Of a stretch of DNA of 59,310 nucleotides, positions 23,733-33,265 are shown piece after piece. A program made the position numbers and the translations under genes. Numbering within the stretch: the first letter of the stretch is position 1; every line of letters starts with the position of its first letter. This DNA comes from a virus: positions 1 through 59,310 of the IMG/VR virus record IMGVR_UViG_3300012928_000006; one strand, written 5' to 3'. The notes beneath the pieces are model-generated. The model was not told where the DNA came from. It saw only the letters and a list, made by a program, of their open reading frames with translations, and ran no database searches.

Positions 23733-26700
23733 ATGGATTATTTTAAGAGACAGTCGTTACATTCAAGATTAATTGGGGATCAAAGTGTGACATTGACAGC
23801 CGATGGCGAAGTCTTAATTGAACCAGCTGGCGGCAAAGTCAAGATAGATGGAGACTTAGTTGTTACCGGAAACGCAAGTGGACCGGAAGCGACAGACATC
23901 CTTTATGTTACGCAAGATGGTAATGATCTGAATGACGGTAAAAGCTTAGGACCAGACGGTGCTAAAGCAACAATTAAAAGTGCTGTTGAAGCAGCACAAT
24001 CCGGAACTACAATTCTTGTAGGTCCAGGAGATTTCTTTGAAGAAAACCCAATTGTGTTACCAGACTTTGTTACCATTAGAGGTACTGGTGATTTAAGAAA
24101 CACTAGAGTATTTCCAAGAAATAATACACAAACAATCTTTTATGTAGGTAATGGCTGTTACATACACGAACTTACAATGAGAGGATTGCGCTATCCGGGT
24201 TGGTGTGTTGAAATTAGAGAAGGCGCACTTGTAACCACATCACCATATGTACAAAACTGTACAAATATGAATGGTCCGTGGTTGAATGACGGAACTGAAT
24301 TTATTCCGTTTGAAACTGTACAGATTCCAGGTGTTGAACCAGGTGCTAAACCTATAATGGTAGAAGACAATCCTTCTTTGCCATTTAGCAAACAAGTTAA
24401 CAATACAGGCGGCGGTGGCGGTATGTATGTTGACGGTAACAAATACGATCCTGCATCGCTTGTGTTCAGTATGGTTGCTGATGCGTTTACGCAAATTGCT
24501 CAAGGTGGTATTGGTTTTTGGATTGATAACTTTGGATATACACAGATTGTTAGTTGCTTCTCAGTATTTTGTAGTGTTGGTTTTAAAACAACAAGAGGTG
24601 GCTATCTATCTATTTCAAACTCAGTTAGTGACTTTGGCTTAGTAGGTATTGAAGCAGATGGTTTCTTTCCACAAGCGTACACAACTGCTAGACCACAACA
24701 AGATTATTATAGTACTGTTGCCAGTGTAACAATTAACACACCTGGTGCAAATTATACTTCTGCTCCAACTGTATCAATTGAAGCACCATCAAAACCTGGC
24801 GGTACAACAGCAACAGCTACAGCAAGCATTGACACTACATCAGGTAGACTTGCTGCTGTAACAATACAAGATTCAGGTAGTGGATATACTAGTGTTCCGC
24901 TGATTTCATTTAGTGGAGGTGGAGCAACTGCACAAGCTACAGGTACAGTCAACCTTGCGTCAAACGTTTCAGTAAGGCTAAACAGTTTAAGAGATAAACC
25001 ACAGACAGGTAGTATTATTAAATTTGACGGCGATCCGCTGTATTATTATATTACTGGTACAAACCAAATCAATCCTCCTTTTGTTTATGACGAACAAGTT
25101 TGTAGGAGAGACTTGAGTAGAATTATAGATGCTGTGACTGCTGACATTGTGTTAGGCACAGAGTATCAATCACAAGCCGCAGCAACAAGTTATTTAAGAG
25201 CAACATCAAGTAAAGTTCTATCTGACCAGTTGGCACCAACTGTATATGGTATTGAGCAAGCTCGTGACTTGATGAAAGCAGAAACTACTAATCTAGCAAT
25301 GGAAGAACAAATTGATTACTTGTTCAACATTATAACTGCTACAATTAATGATGGTGATAGTAGTGTACAACCAAATAACACAAACTCACTTGCAGGTGCA
25401 TTTAATGACTTGCAAACAATTGATCCTGCTAGAATAATTGCTAAAGATAATGTTATTGAAAATAGGGAATTCTTAGTTGAAGAAGTTGTAGCATACATTA
25501 ATGATCAGTTTACAGAACTAAGTTACAATCAAGCTGATTATAAAAGAGATATGACAACACTGATAAACGGTATTCAAATGTTTGCAGTGCTTGAAAGCAA
25601 TCAGCAAGTTATTAGGATTGCACAAGAATACGAATATAGAGATAGATACAAAAATTTATTGTTGTCTTCATTTAGATTTTTAAGTGAAAAATTTGAAGCA
25701 CTTGCAGAAGTACAAGCAAGTAGTATTGCATTACAAAATGTAAAAGAAGGCTTCAACCAGTTTATGAATATTGTTGATGACGGCGATAGCTCTGCAAACG
25801 TAATAGTTTTTCCAGAACACGCTGGTGTAGATGATAACAGAGCTGACGCAAAAGATCAATTACAAGCTAACAAAAACTTTATGTTAGAAGAATTTACAAC
25901 TTTCTTATCAGCAGAAGCACCAGGATTTGTATATGACGAAGATGATTACAAATTAGACTTTGAAAGAATAATTGATGCTATGACATTTGACGTACTGTAC
26001 AATGGTAACAGTAGTACAGTCACAGAATGTAAATATTATTTTGCAAACGGAGCAGGCGGTACACAATTTAGTGACTTGACTCCAAATGATAGAAACGCTG
26101 TTGTTGCTACTTACGCAAGAATGAGATTTGTTATTGCAAGAGTTGTTAGAGGACTTTCAGTAACACCAACATCAGGCAACGGAGTAGCACAAGACTTTGG
26201 AAGTAACAATGCAACACAAAGTGAAGCAAGTTTCTTAGATAGTTTATTGTTTAACGTTGAAGATATGATTGACAATGTTACACTTTCAAGATTGCCAGCA
26301 ACACTTACATATCCAACTTACGGAGACGAACCACCATTACAAATTGATGCAGCAAATATTATTGCAGCACGTAGAGATGGATTTATAAACGATGCAATAC
26401 AATACAACTTAGCAAATAATCCTACACTTACATACGATGTAGAAAAGTGTAAGAGAGATGTTGGTTACATTGTTGATGCCATCAACCGTGACATATTGTT
26501 AGGAACAAACCATAACAGTATACAAGCAGGACAAGCATACAAAAGAGCCAACGTTGCTTATTTGAATGTAGAACAGAAACCAGCAACAATACTTTCATTG
26601 AAATATGCAAAAACTTTAGGTGTAGCAGCAGTTACAAATAATGCAACAATTCAATCTGCTGTTGCAGATAGATGGGATATTGTTTTAGATATAATTGAAT

Positions 26701-29700
26701 TTGATCAACTGCCAAGTCAAGGTATAGAATATCCAGATCCAGGTCCAGCAAGTAACGAACTAATTTACGGTGTTGATCAAGTATTAGCAAACAAAGCATT
26801 TTTACAAGAAGAAGTTGTTGCTTACATTGCTAACAACTATTATGTATATGACGAAGATAAATGTTCAAGAGACACAGGACTTATAATTGATGCAGCGGCA
26901 TTTGACACACTGCTTGGTACAAACTATAATGCAGTCACAGCAGGATTGTCATACCAAAGAGCAAACAGTGCATACGTCCTAAGTAATCAAAACACAGAAA
27001 CTATTGCAGGTATTAATTTTGCAAAAAGCAGATCAAGTGATGCAACAACACATTCACCATCGCAATCAGATGTTGAAGCAGCGTTTGATGAAGTTATAGA
27101 TATTATTCAAAATGGTGCAGTAAGCACACCACAAGCTGCTGACCCACTTACATTTACTGATCCAACAAATGCTACAACTGGCGAAGTAAATGCAAAAGCA
27201 CAACTACAAAACAATAGAGATTTTATTGCTGCTGAAACTGTTGCATACATAAATGAAAACTATGTTAACTTTTCATATGACAGTGCCAAATGCGAAAGAG
27301 ATATTGGATTAATTTTAGATGCAGTATCAAAAGACATTGCATTAGGAACAAACTATAATGCTGTTACAGCAGGTCTTGGTTACTCAAGAGCAGGCGCTGC
27401 AACAAATAAACAAGCTCAAGGTGTACAAACATTAGAATCATTTAAATTTGCACGTAAAGAAACAGTTGAAAAAGGTTTAAGTGATATAGGCGAGGCAAGA
27501 GCATTAGCAGCGTGGAATGAAGTAATTGACATTTTTGTTAACGGTGTACAAAGCACAGATGCAGCAGCTGATGCATTAGTATTTACTAACCCTGTAGGTG
27601 CAAACCAAGATGTAATTGATGCTAAAGATAGATTAATAGCAAACAGAGAATTTATAGCACAAGAAACACTTGCATTTGTAAATGATAACAAAACAAATTT
27701 TGATGTATCAGGCGCAACATACAATCAAGCTACTGGTGATATGGTTCTTACAATAGGATCACATAGTCTTACAACAAGTGATACAATTACACTAAAACCA
27801 GAATCTTTAGCATTTAGTTGTACATACGGACAAGGCAATCACACATATGTAGGTGGTACAGCAACAGCCGCAGTACAGTCTGGTGGTAACTATACACATA
27901 CATTTGTATCTGCTGTAACAAATGGAGTTACATCAAATTTAGGTAATTTACCAAATGCAGTAACAGGTGCAACATATAATGCAGCAACAGGTGAGATGGT
28001 AATCACTTCTACTGCACATTCGTTGACAACATCAAATACACTTTCTATTGCTGATGATGCATTAACATTTACTTGCACAATGGATGGTAACTCAAGTAAT
28101 CATACATATCCAAGGTCAACTGATCCTGCATCAGGAGCAAACCTTGCTATAAGTTCAGTAACCGCAGATACTATTACTATAAACGTAGGTGCATCACCAA
28201 TTGTAAATCACGATGTTACTGATGCAACTTACAACTATGCCACTGGCGTAATAGAAATGACTATTGGTAGTCACTCACTGACAGTAGGCACAAGTATTAA
28301 GATTGCTAATGATTCATTAACATTTACTTGTGATGCAGATGGAAACGCAACACAGCATACATATCCAAGAGCAACTGATCCAGCAAGAGATACTGCATTG
28401 CCAATTACAGCCGTTACTGGAACTACAGTATCAGTAAATGTAGGTATAATTGATGCGTCAACTAGCTCAACTAAGAGTTATCCACGTGCCAGCTCAAACG
28501 ATCCTGCATACAATACAGAACTAGCAATCAGTGCTGTTGATGCTACTACTATTACTGTTAATGTAGGACCAAATACAACTAATCCTACTGTACACACATT
28601 TGAATCTGCTGTATCTGGTGCAGTAATTACACAAGGATACAATCAGGATAAGTGTTTAAGAGATACAAGATATATTGTAGATGGTTTAACACACGATATA
28701 CTATATGGTGGTAACAGTGCAACAAGAGTTACAGCAGCAAGTTATTTTGAAGGCGCAGCAGCACAATTACCAGTAGATCAGTTAGCACCAACTACTGCTG
28801 CTTATGAACATTTGAAAAACAATGTGTTACCAGCAGTGGTTACAAACACACCATTAACACCTACTACAGGAAACACAACACCACAAGACACCACAGGCGG
28901 TGCAGCTACAGCAACAGAAAGTGCAGCACTCGCAACATTGGTAGATATTATTATTGATCACATAAACGGTTATGATAATATTAATCCACTAGGTGACGAA
29001 GTATTACCAAGTGTTACTTGGGCAAGTGCAGAACTACAGCAAGACTATAGCACAATTATTGCACAAAAGTCAAGTATACAAACATTGACAACTGAATTTA
29101 TTGCAGACACATTTACTGGCTTTAATTTTAATAGCACCAAGTGTGACAGAGATACAAAGTATATTGTAGATGCATTAACATATGATATTTTATACGGTGG
29201 TAACAGTGCAACAGTTGGAGCCGCACGTAGTTATTGGGTAGGTACACAAACACAAGTTGAAGGACAAAAAGCAGAAACTGCAAAAGCATTAGAATACACT
29301 GCTACTATCTTAAACAAAATTATACAAGATCAAGCAGTTGATTATACTTGGCAATCAGGCGAAGCACAAAACACAACTGCTGGTGCAGGCACTGCAACTG
29401 AAGCAGCTAGAGCATCTAACTTACTACAGATTATACAAGATGTAATTACAGACGGATTAGATCAATTACCAGCTGAAATTAAGCCTGATTATCCACAGTG
29501 GGTATCAACTGACGTAGTTGATGGCGTATCAAATCTATTAGCTGAAAAAGCAACTATACAAGCTGATACAGTTTCATTTATCAATACAACCTACAACGGA
29601 TTTAGTTACGATGAAGAAGTATGTAAAAGAGACACAGGATTTATTATTGATGCAGTAGTACACGATGCTTTTTACGAAGCAAACATAAGCACATTAATTG

Positions 29701-32700
29701 CAACTCGTGCTTACTTCTTAGGAAGCACACAATACTTGCCAAATGAACAAGTGACACCTACAGTACAAGCATACACACACTTGCAAAGTGTAATTGATGA
29801 TACTATACAAGGTGTAGCAGTTACTCCTCAAACAGGTAATCCACTAACACAAACATTAAGTGGTAATTATGGTGATGCTGCGGTAGCAACAACATTTACT
29901 GATTTGATTGGCATTTTGAAAACAGCAGTGCAAAATCAAACATTGATTGGCACTCCTGCAGAAATAGAACCTAATTATACTTGGATAGCAGAAGCAAATA
30001 GAAATGCAGCATCAGAATTTTTTGTACAAAAATCTTATTATCAAGATGAAACAATTACTTACATCAACGAAAATATTTTAGGATTTTCTTACAACATAGA
30101 CAAATGTAAACGTGATACAGGATACATCATTGACGCTGCACTTTATGATATGATGTATGGCGGTGATAAGCAATCACGTAGAGCTGCATTAGCATATTAC
30201 AATGGTGCAATACTTACAGGTATAGCTGGAGCATACGGCGATCAAACTGGTATTACAGCATATGCAAACAAATATCTTGCAGACATTGTAAACAAAGTAT
30301 CAAAAAATGAAGTAGTTACAAGAAGCTTTGGTAACACAGCAACACAAACTTTAACAATACCAGATGGTAGCACATTACTAGATTCAAGCGAATTTCCAGG
30401 TGCTGAACTAGCATTGTTAATTAATAGAGTTGCTGATGCAATTGAAGCAAAATCAATGGGTGATTGGTTCGAAAGAGAACACGATTTAACTTTAGGTAAC
30501 TCAATATTCCTTGCAGAAAGAAATGCAATACTTGCAGAAGAACAAAGTATTATTGATACATCAATTAGTAACTTAAACTTAGTATACGGTGGTATATTTG
30601 ATATTACTGTATTCCCAGGAGTGATAAGTGTAACGACTGATAAAATAGCAAACTTAAACAACGTTAGTACTGTAAGTACATCAGGACACGCATTTGAATA
30701 TGTTGGTGCTGGTGTGACATATAACGCACTTCCATTCTTTGGAGGTACAGCAATACCCGAAACTGAGATTGTAGAATCAAATCAAGGTAAAATATTTGCT
30801 GGTGGTACAGTTGACCAAATTGGTAACTTTAGAGTTGGTAACTTCTTTGCAGTTAATGCACTTACTGGTGGTATCAGCTTAAATGCAAACGAAATTGACC
30901 TTGAAGGCTTAACAAGTGTTGGTCCGTTTATCAGAAACGGTATTCCAGTTGGTGTTGAATTAAAAGAGGTTAGTGACAACGAAGCATTGTTATCAAGTTT
31001 AGGTACACAAGATTTTCAAACTGCACCTACACAAAGAGCTGTTGCAACTTATGTTGAATCAAGATACTTAAACAAAACAACAGGCGGAGACATTGTTGGC
31101 GATGTAAGTATGACAGGCGACTTAGCAGTCAACGGCGATGCAATTACTAGCACAAGTGCAAGTTTTGAATTCTTAAATTCAGGTGTACAAAGTATAGATA
31201 TGTTAGCAGCGGCAACTACTATCAACATTGGTGCTGCAACAGGTACTGTAACAATTAATCCAGATGTTACAATAGAAGGTGTGCTAACTGTTAATGGAAA
31301 CTTAGTATTTGATGGTGATGTTAATATTAGTATACCAGATGAAACATTACAAGCATACAGTATTACAGAAGGCACCGAAGATTATGTAAGTATCAATACT
31401 AGAAATGCTGAAGAATCAATTACATTTGGTACAGCACCAAAAGTAATAATTGCTAACCAAACAGAGTCAACAAGCAAAGACACTGGTGCATTAGTTGTAG
31501 ACGGTGGTGTTGGTATTGAAGGTAGCACATTTATTGAAACTAACTTAACTGTTAATGCAAACGCAAACTTAGGTTCAGATAGAACTACAGATGAACATAC
31601 TGTTTCAGGTAAAATAGATATTGATATTCCAGATGATAGTATTAACAATTTTAGAATACACGAAAACATTAGTGAATACGTAAACATCTATACAACAGAT
31701 GGTGCAGAACAAATCTTGTTAGGTGCAACACCTAAATTAATTGTACTTAACAATACAAATGCAACAGATAACACAACTGGTGCTGTACAAGTTACTGGTG
31801 GTATAAGTGCTCAACAAAATATACATTCAGGTATTGACGTTGTAGCAGATCGTGATTTGATTGCTGATAGAAATGCTAAAATAAATGGCAGCAATATCAC
31901 AACAACTTCACTATCGTTTGATGTTATTAACACAGTAGCAACAACTGTAAACGCATTTGGTGATGCTACTACACTTAACATAGGTGGTGCTACTGGCACA
32001 ATGACAATTGGCAACGAAGTTGTTATTATTGACAGTGTAGCAGGCTTGCAGATTCCGGTTGGTACAACTGCTGAACGTCCAGTTGATGTTACAGGTAGAA
32101 TAAGATTTAACACAAGTTTGAATGCATTTGAAGGCTACGATGGCATTGCTTGGAATACACTAGGTGGTGTAATTGATGTTGATCAAGATACAAAAGTAGT
32201 TGCAGAAGATAGTCCAGGTGCTGATAATGACGAACTAGACTTTTTCACAGCAGGCACATTAAGAGCAACATTAAGTGAAACAGAATTTAATATTCAATCA
32301 ACTATTATTACAAACTTACTTAATGATACGCAAAGTGAAAATCATACAACAGGTGCATTAACAGTAGCTGGTGGCGTAGGTATTGCTAAAAACTTACACG
32401 TAAATGGTTATCTAAATGGAAACAATAGCGGTGTATTAACAATTGGTAACTTGGGTAGTGATAAAATCATTATTAAAGGCGAAACAATTGAAACACCAGA
32501 TACTATAACACTTATTGCTAATGCACCAGATAGTGCAGCAGATGATGTTGTATATCCAATGACATTTGCTCATCACACTGTAAGTGGTGCAATTGTTGCT
32601 GGTGCAGGTACAGGTATAAAGTTTGAATTAGAAACTACTAACAATAACTTTGAATGTGGTGGACAAATTGAAATAGTAGCACAAGACATTACAGGTTCAC

Positions 32701-33158
32701 AAGAAGACTTTGATATGGTATTTAGAACAATGGATGCTGGTAGTACAGGAGTTGAAAAACTACGCCTAAGTGAAACTACAAGTACATTTAGTACAAATGT
32801 CCAAGTTGATCAAAACTTGTTTGTAACTGGTATACTTGACGCAGCAGGGTTTAGAGGTAGCATTTTTGCAGATGATAGCACTGAGATGATTGATGCTATC
32901 AATAACAAAATTACTGTTACTGATATTGCTGCTGGTACACTTTCACTTACTACTGATTTAGAAGTTATACACGGTGGTACAGGCGTAAGCACACTTACTG
33001 AAGATGGTATTATGTATGGTGCAGGCACAGGTGCTGTACAAGTTACAGCCGCAGCAGGCGATGCAGATGCTTCAGAAACATTCCAAGTACTAACTGTAAC
33101 AAGTGATTCAGATGCAACTCCAATTTGGTCTGATACTATTGATGGTGGCACTTTCTAA
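23733..33158 (+). CDS. giant tail fibre/adhesin (3141 residues)
   Basis: Order: a short GEVLIEPAGGKVKIDGDLVV collar-like start; a pectate-lyase-type beta helix (about 50-310: VTQDGNDLNDGKSLGPDGAK; TTILVGPGDFFEENPIVLPD; GGYLSISNSVSDFGLVGIEA); a small beta domain; then at least ten helical modules of about 130-160 residues (about 450-2170), each opening with Y-[DN]-x3-C-x-RD and continuing I-[IV]-DA, D-[IL]-L. Between modules six and seven are inserted three beta modules with SHSLTT, LTFTC and HTYPRxxDPA. The last 800 residues are fibre repeats (TTVNAFG, TINIG, TGALVVDGGVG). The end HGGTGVSTLTEDGIMYGAGT is typical of trimeric fibres; there is no S74 chaperone. A host-recognition role is inferred. 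Confidence 0.75.
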   Translation: MDYFKRQSLHSRLIGDQSVTLTADGEVLIEPAGGKVKIDGDLVVTGNASGPEATDILYVTQDGNDLNDGKSLGPDGAKATIKSAVEAAQSGTTILVGPGDFFEENPIVLPDFVTIRGTGDLRNTRVFPRNNTQTIFYVGNGCYIHELTMRGLRYPGWCVEIREGALVTTSPYVQNCTNMNGPWLNDGTEFIPFETVQIPGVEPGAKPIMVEDNPSLPFSKQVNNTGGGGGMYVDGNKYDPASLVFSMVADAFTQIAQGGIGFWIDNFGYTQIVSCFSVFCSVGFKTTRGGYLSISNSVSDFGLVGIEADGFFPQAYTTARPQQDYYSTVASVTINTPGANYTSAPTVSIEAPSKPGGTTATATASIDTTSGRLAAVTIQDSGSGYTSVPLISFSGGGATAQATGTVNLASNVSVRLNSLRDKPQTGSIIKFDGDPLYYYITGTNQINPPFVYDEQVCRRDLSRIIDAVTADIVLGTEYQSQAAATSYLRATSSKVLSDQLAPTVYGIEQARDLMKAETTNLAMEEQIDYLFNIITATINDGDSSVQPNNTNSLAGAFNDLQTIDPARIIAKDNVIENREFLVEEVVAYINDQFTELSYNQADYKRDMTTLINGIQMFAVLESNQQVIRIAQEYEYRDRYKNLLLSSFRFLSEKFEALAEVQASSIALQNVKEGFNQFMNIVDDGDSSANVIVFPEHAGVDDNRADAKDQLQANKNFMLEEFTTFLSAEAPGFVYDEDDYKLDFERIIDAMTFDVLYNGNSSTVTECKYYFANGAGGTQFSDLTPNDRNAVVATYARMRFVIARVVRGLSVTPTSGNGVAQDFGSNNATQSEASFLDSLLFNVEDMIDNVTLSRLPATLTYPTYGDEPPLQIDAANIIAARRDGFINDAIQYNLANNPTLTYDVEKCKRDVGYIVDAINRDILLGTNHNSIQAGQAYKRANVAYLNVEQKPATILSLKYAKTLGVAAVTNNATIQSAVADRWDIVLDIIEFDQLPSQGIEYPDPGPASNELIYGVDQVLANKAFLQEEVVAYIANNYYVYDEDKCSRDTGLIIDAAAFDTLLGTNYNAVTAGLSYQRANSAYVLSNQNTETIAGINFAKSRSSDATTHSPSQSDVEAAFDEVIDIIQNGAVSTPQAADPLTFTDPTNATTGEVNAKAQLQNNRDFIAAETVAYINENYVNFSYDSAKCERDIGLILDAVSKDIALGTNYNAVTAGLGYSRAGAATNKQAQGVQTLESFKFARKETVEKGLSDIGEARALAAWNEVIDIFVNGVQSTDAAADALVFTNPVGANQDVIDAKDRLIANREFIAQETLAFVNDNKTNFDVSGATYNQATGDMVLTIGSHSLTTSDTITLKPESLAFSCTYGQGNHTYVGGTATAAVQSGGNYTHTFVSAVTNGVTSNLGNLPNAVTGATYNAATGEMVITSTAHSLTTSNTLSIADDALTFTCTMDGNSSNHTYPRSTDPASGANLAISSVTADTITINVGASPIVNHDVTDATYNYATGVIEMTIGSHSLTVGTSIKIANDSLTFTCDADGNATQHTYPRATDPARDTALPITAVTGTTVSVNVGIIDASTSSTKSYPRASSNDPAYNTELAISAVDATTITVNVGPNTTNPTVHTFESAVSGAVITQGYNQDKCLRDTRYIVDGLTHDILYGGNSATRVTAASYFEGAAAQLPVDQLAPTTAAYEHLKNNVLPAVVTNTPLTPTTGNTTPQDTTGGAATATESAALATLVDIIIDHINGYDNINPLGDEVLPSVTWASAELQQDYSTIIAQKSSIQTLTTEFIADTFTGFNFNSTKCDRDTKYIVDALTYDILYGGNSATVGAARSYWVGTQTQVEGQKAETAKALEYTATILNKIIQDQAVDYTWQSGEAQNTTAGAGTATEAARASNLLQIIQDVITDGLDQLPAEIKPDYPQWVSTDVVDGVSNLLAEKATIQADTVSFINTTYNGFSYDEEVCKRDTGFIIDAVVHDAFYEANISTLIATRAYFLGSTQYLPNEQVTPTVQAYTHLQSVIDDTIQGVAVTPQTGNPLTQTLSGNYGDAAVATTFTDLIGILKTAVQNQTLIGTPAEIEPNYTWIAEANRNAASEFFVQKSYYQDETITYINENILGFSYNIDKCKRDTGYIIDAALYDMMYGGDKQSRRAALAYYNGAILTGIAGAYGDQTGITAYANKYLADIVNKVSKNEVVTRSFGNTATQTLTIPDGSTLLDSSEFPGAELALLINRVADAIEAKSMGDWFEREHDLTLGNSIFLAERNAILAEEQSIIDTSISNLNLVYGGIFDITVFPGVISVTTDKIANLNNVSTVSTSGHAFEYVGAGVTYNALPFFGGTAIPETEIVESNQGKIFAGGTVDQIGNFRVGNFFAVNALTGGISLNANEIDLEGLTSVGPFIRNGIPVGVELKEVSDNEALLSSLGTQDFQTAPTQRAVATYVESRYLNKTTGGDIVGDVSMTGDLAVNGDAITSTSASFEFLNSGVQSIDMLAAATTINIGAATGTVTINPDVTIEGVLTVNGNLVFDGDVNISIPDETLQAYSITEGTEDYVSINTRNAEESITFGTAPKVIIANQTESTSKDTGALVVDGGVGIEGSTFIETNLTVNANANLGSDRTTDEHTVSGKIDIDIPDDSINNFRIHENISEYVNIYTTDGAEQILLGATPKLIVLNNTNATDNTTGAVQVTGGISAQQNIHSGIDVVADRDLIADRNAKINGSNITTTSLSFDVINTVATTVNAFGDATTLNIGGATGTMTIGNEVVIIDSVAGLQIPVGTTAERPVDVTGRIRFNTSLNAFEGYDGIAWNTLGGVIDVDQDTKVVAEDSPGADNDELDFFTAGTLRATLSETEFNIQSTIITNLLNDTQSENHTTGALTVAGGVGIAKNLHVNGYLNGNNSGVLTIGNLGSDKIIIKGETIETPDTITLIANAPDSAADDVVYPMTFAHHTVSGAIVAGAGTGIKFELETTNNNFECGGQIEIVAQDITGSQEDFDMVFRTMDAGSTGVEKLRLSETTSTFSTNVQVDQNLFVTGILDAAGFRGSIFADDSTEMIDAINNKITVTDIAAGTLSLTTDLEVIHGGTGVSTLTEDGIMYGAGTGAVQVTAAAGDADASETFQVLTVTSDSDATPIWSDTIDGGTF
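25084..30122 (+). repeat. ten C-RD helical modules within the 3141-residue fibre gene
   Basis: Module starts near 25084, 25520, 25929, 26430, 26844, 27272, 28634, 29120, 29604 and 30088. Eight keep the cysteine; the second and third have tyrosine instead. Spacing is about 400-500 bases except between the sixth and seventh, where the SHSLTT/HTYPR beta modules are inserted. Three further copies occur in the next giant gene (34797, 35556, 36369). Confidence 0.75.
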
Positions 33159-33174
33159 TAAAGCTGCCACTTTT
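33145..33174 (+). terminator. terminator overlapping the end of the first giant gene
   Basis: GTGGCA and CTTT pair with AAAG and TGCCAC around the stop codon, followed by TTTT. The 5' arm is in the last codons of the gene. Probably a partial terminator. Confidence 0.6.
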
Positions 33175-33182
33175 ACTCCTAT

Positions 33183-33253
33183 GATAAATAACATTAGAGC
33201 GATTTTTATCGTGTAATTGGGCGTCTTTATAGACTTGACCCGTACCTAAATAG
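33183..33253 (+). promoter_or_regulatory. two late promoter boxes before the second giant gene
   Basis: GATAAATA (33183-33190) and CTAAATAG (33246-33253). The second is immediately followed by GAGG and would start transcription inside the ribosome-binding site, so the first, or both, may be used. The ATG is at 33266. Confidence 0.5.
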
Positions 33254-33265
33254 GAGGCAGCCTTT

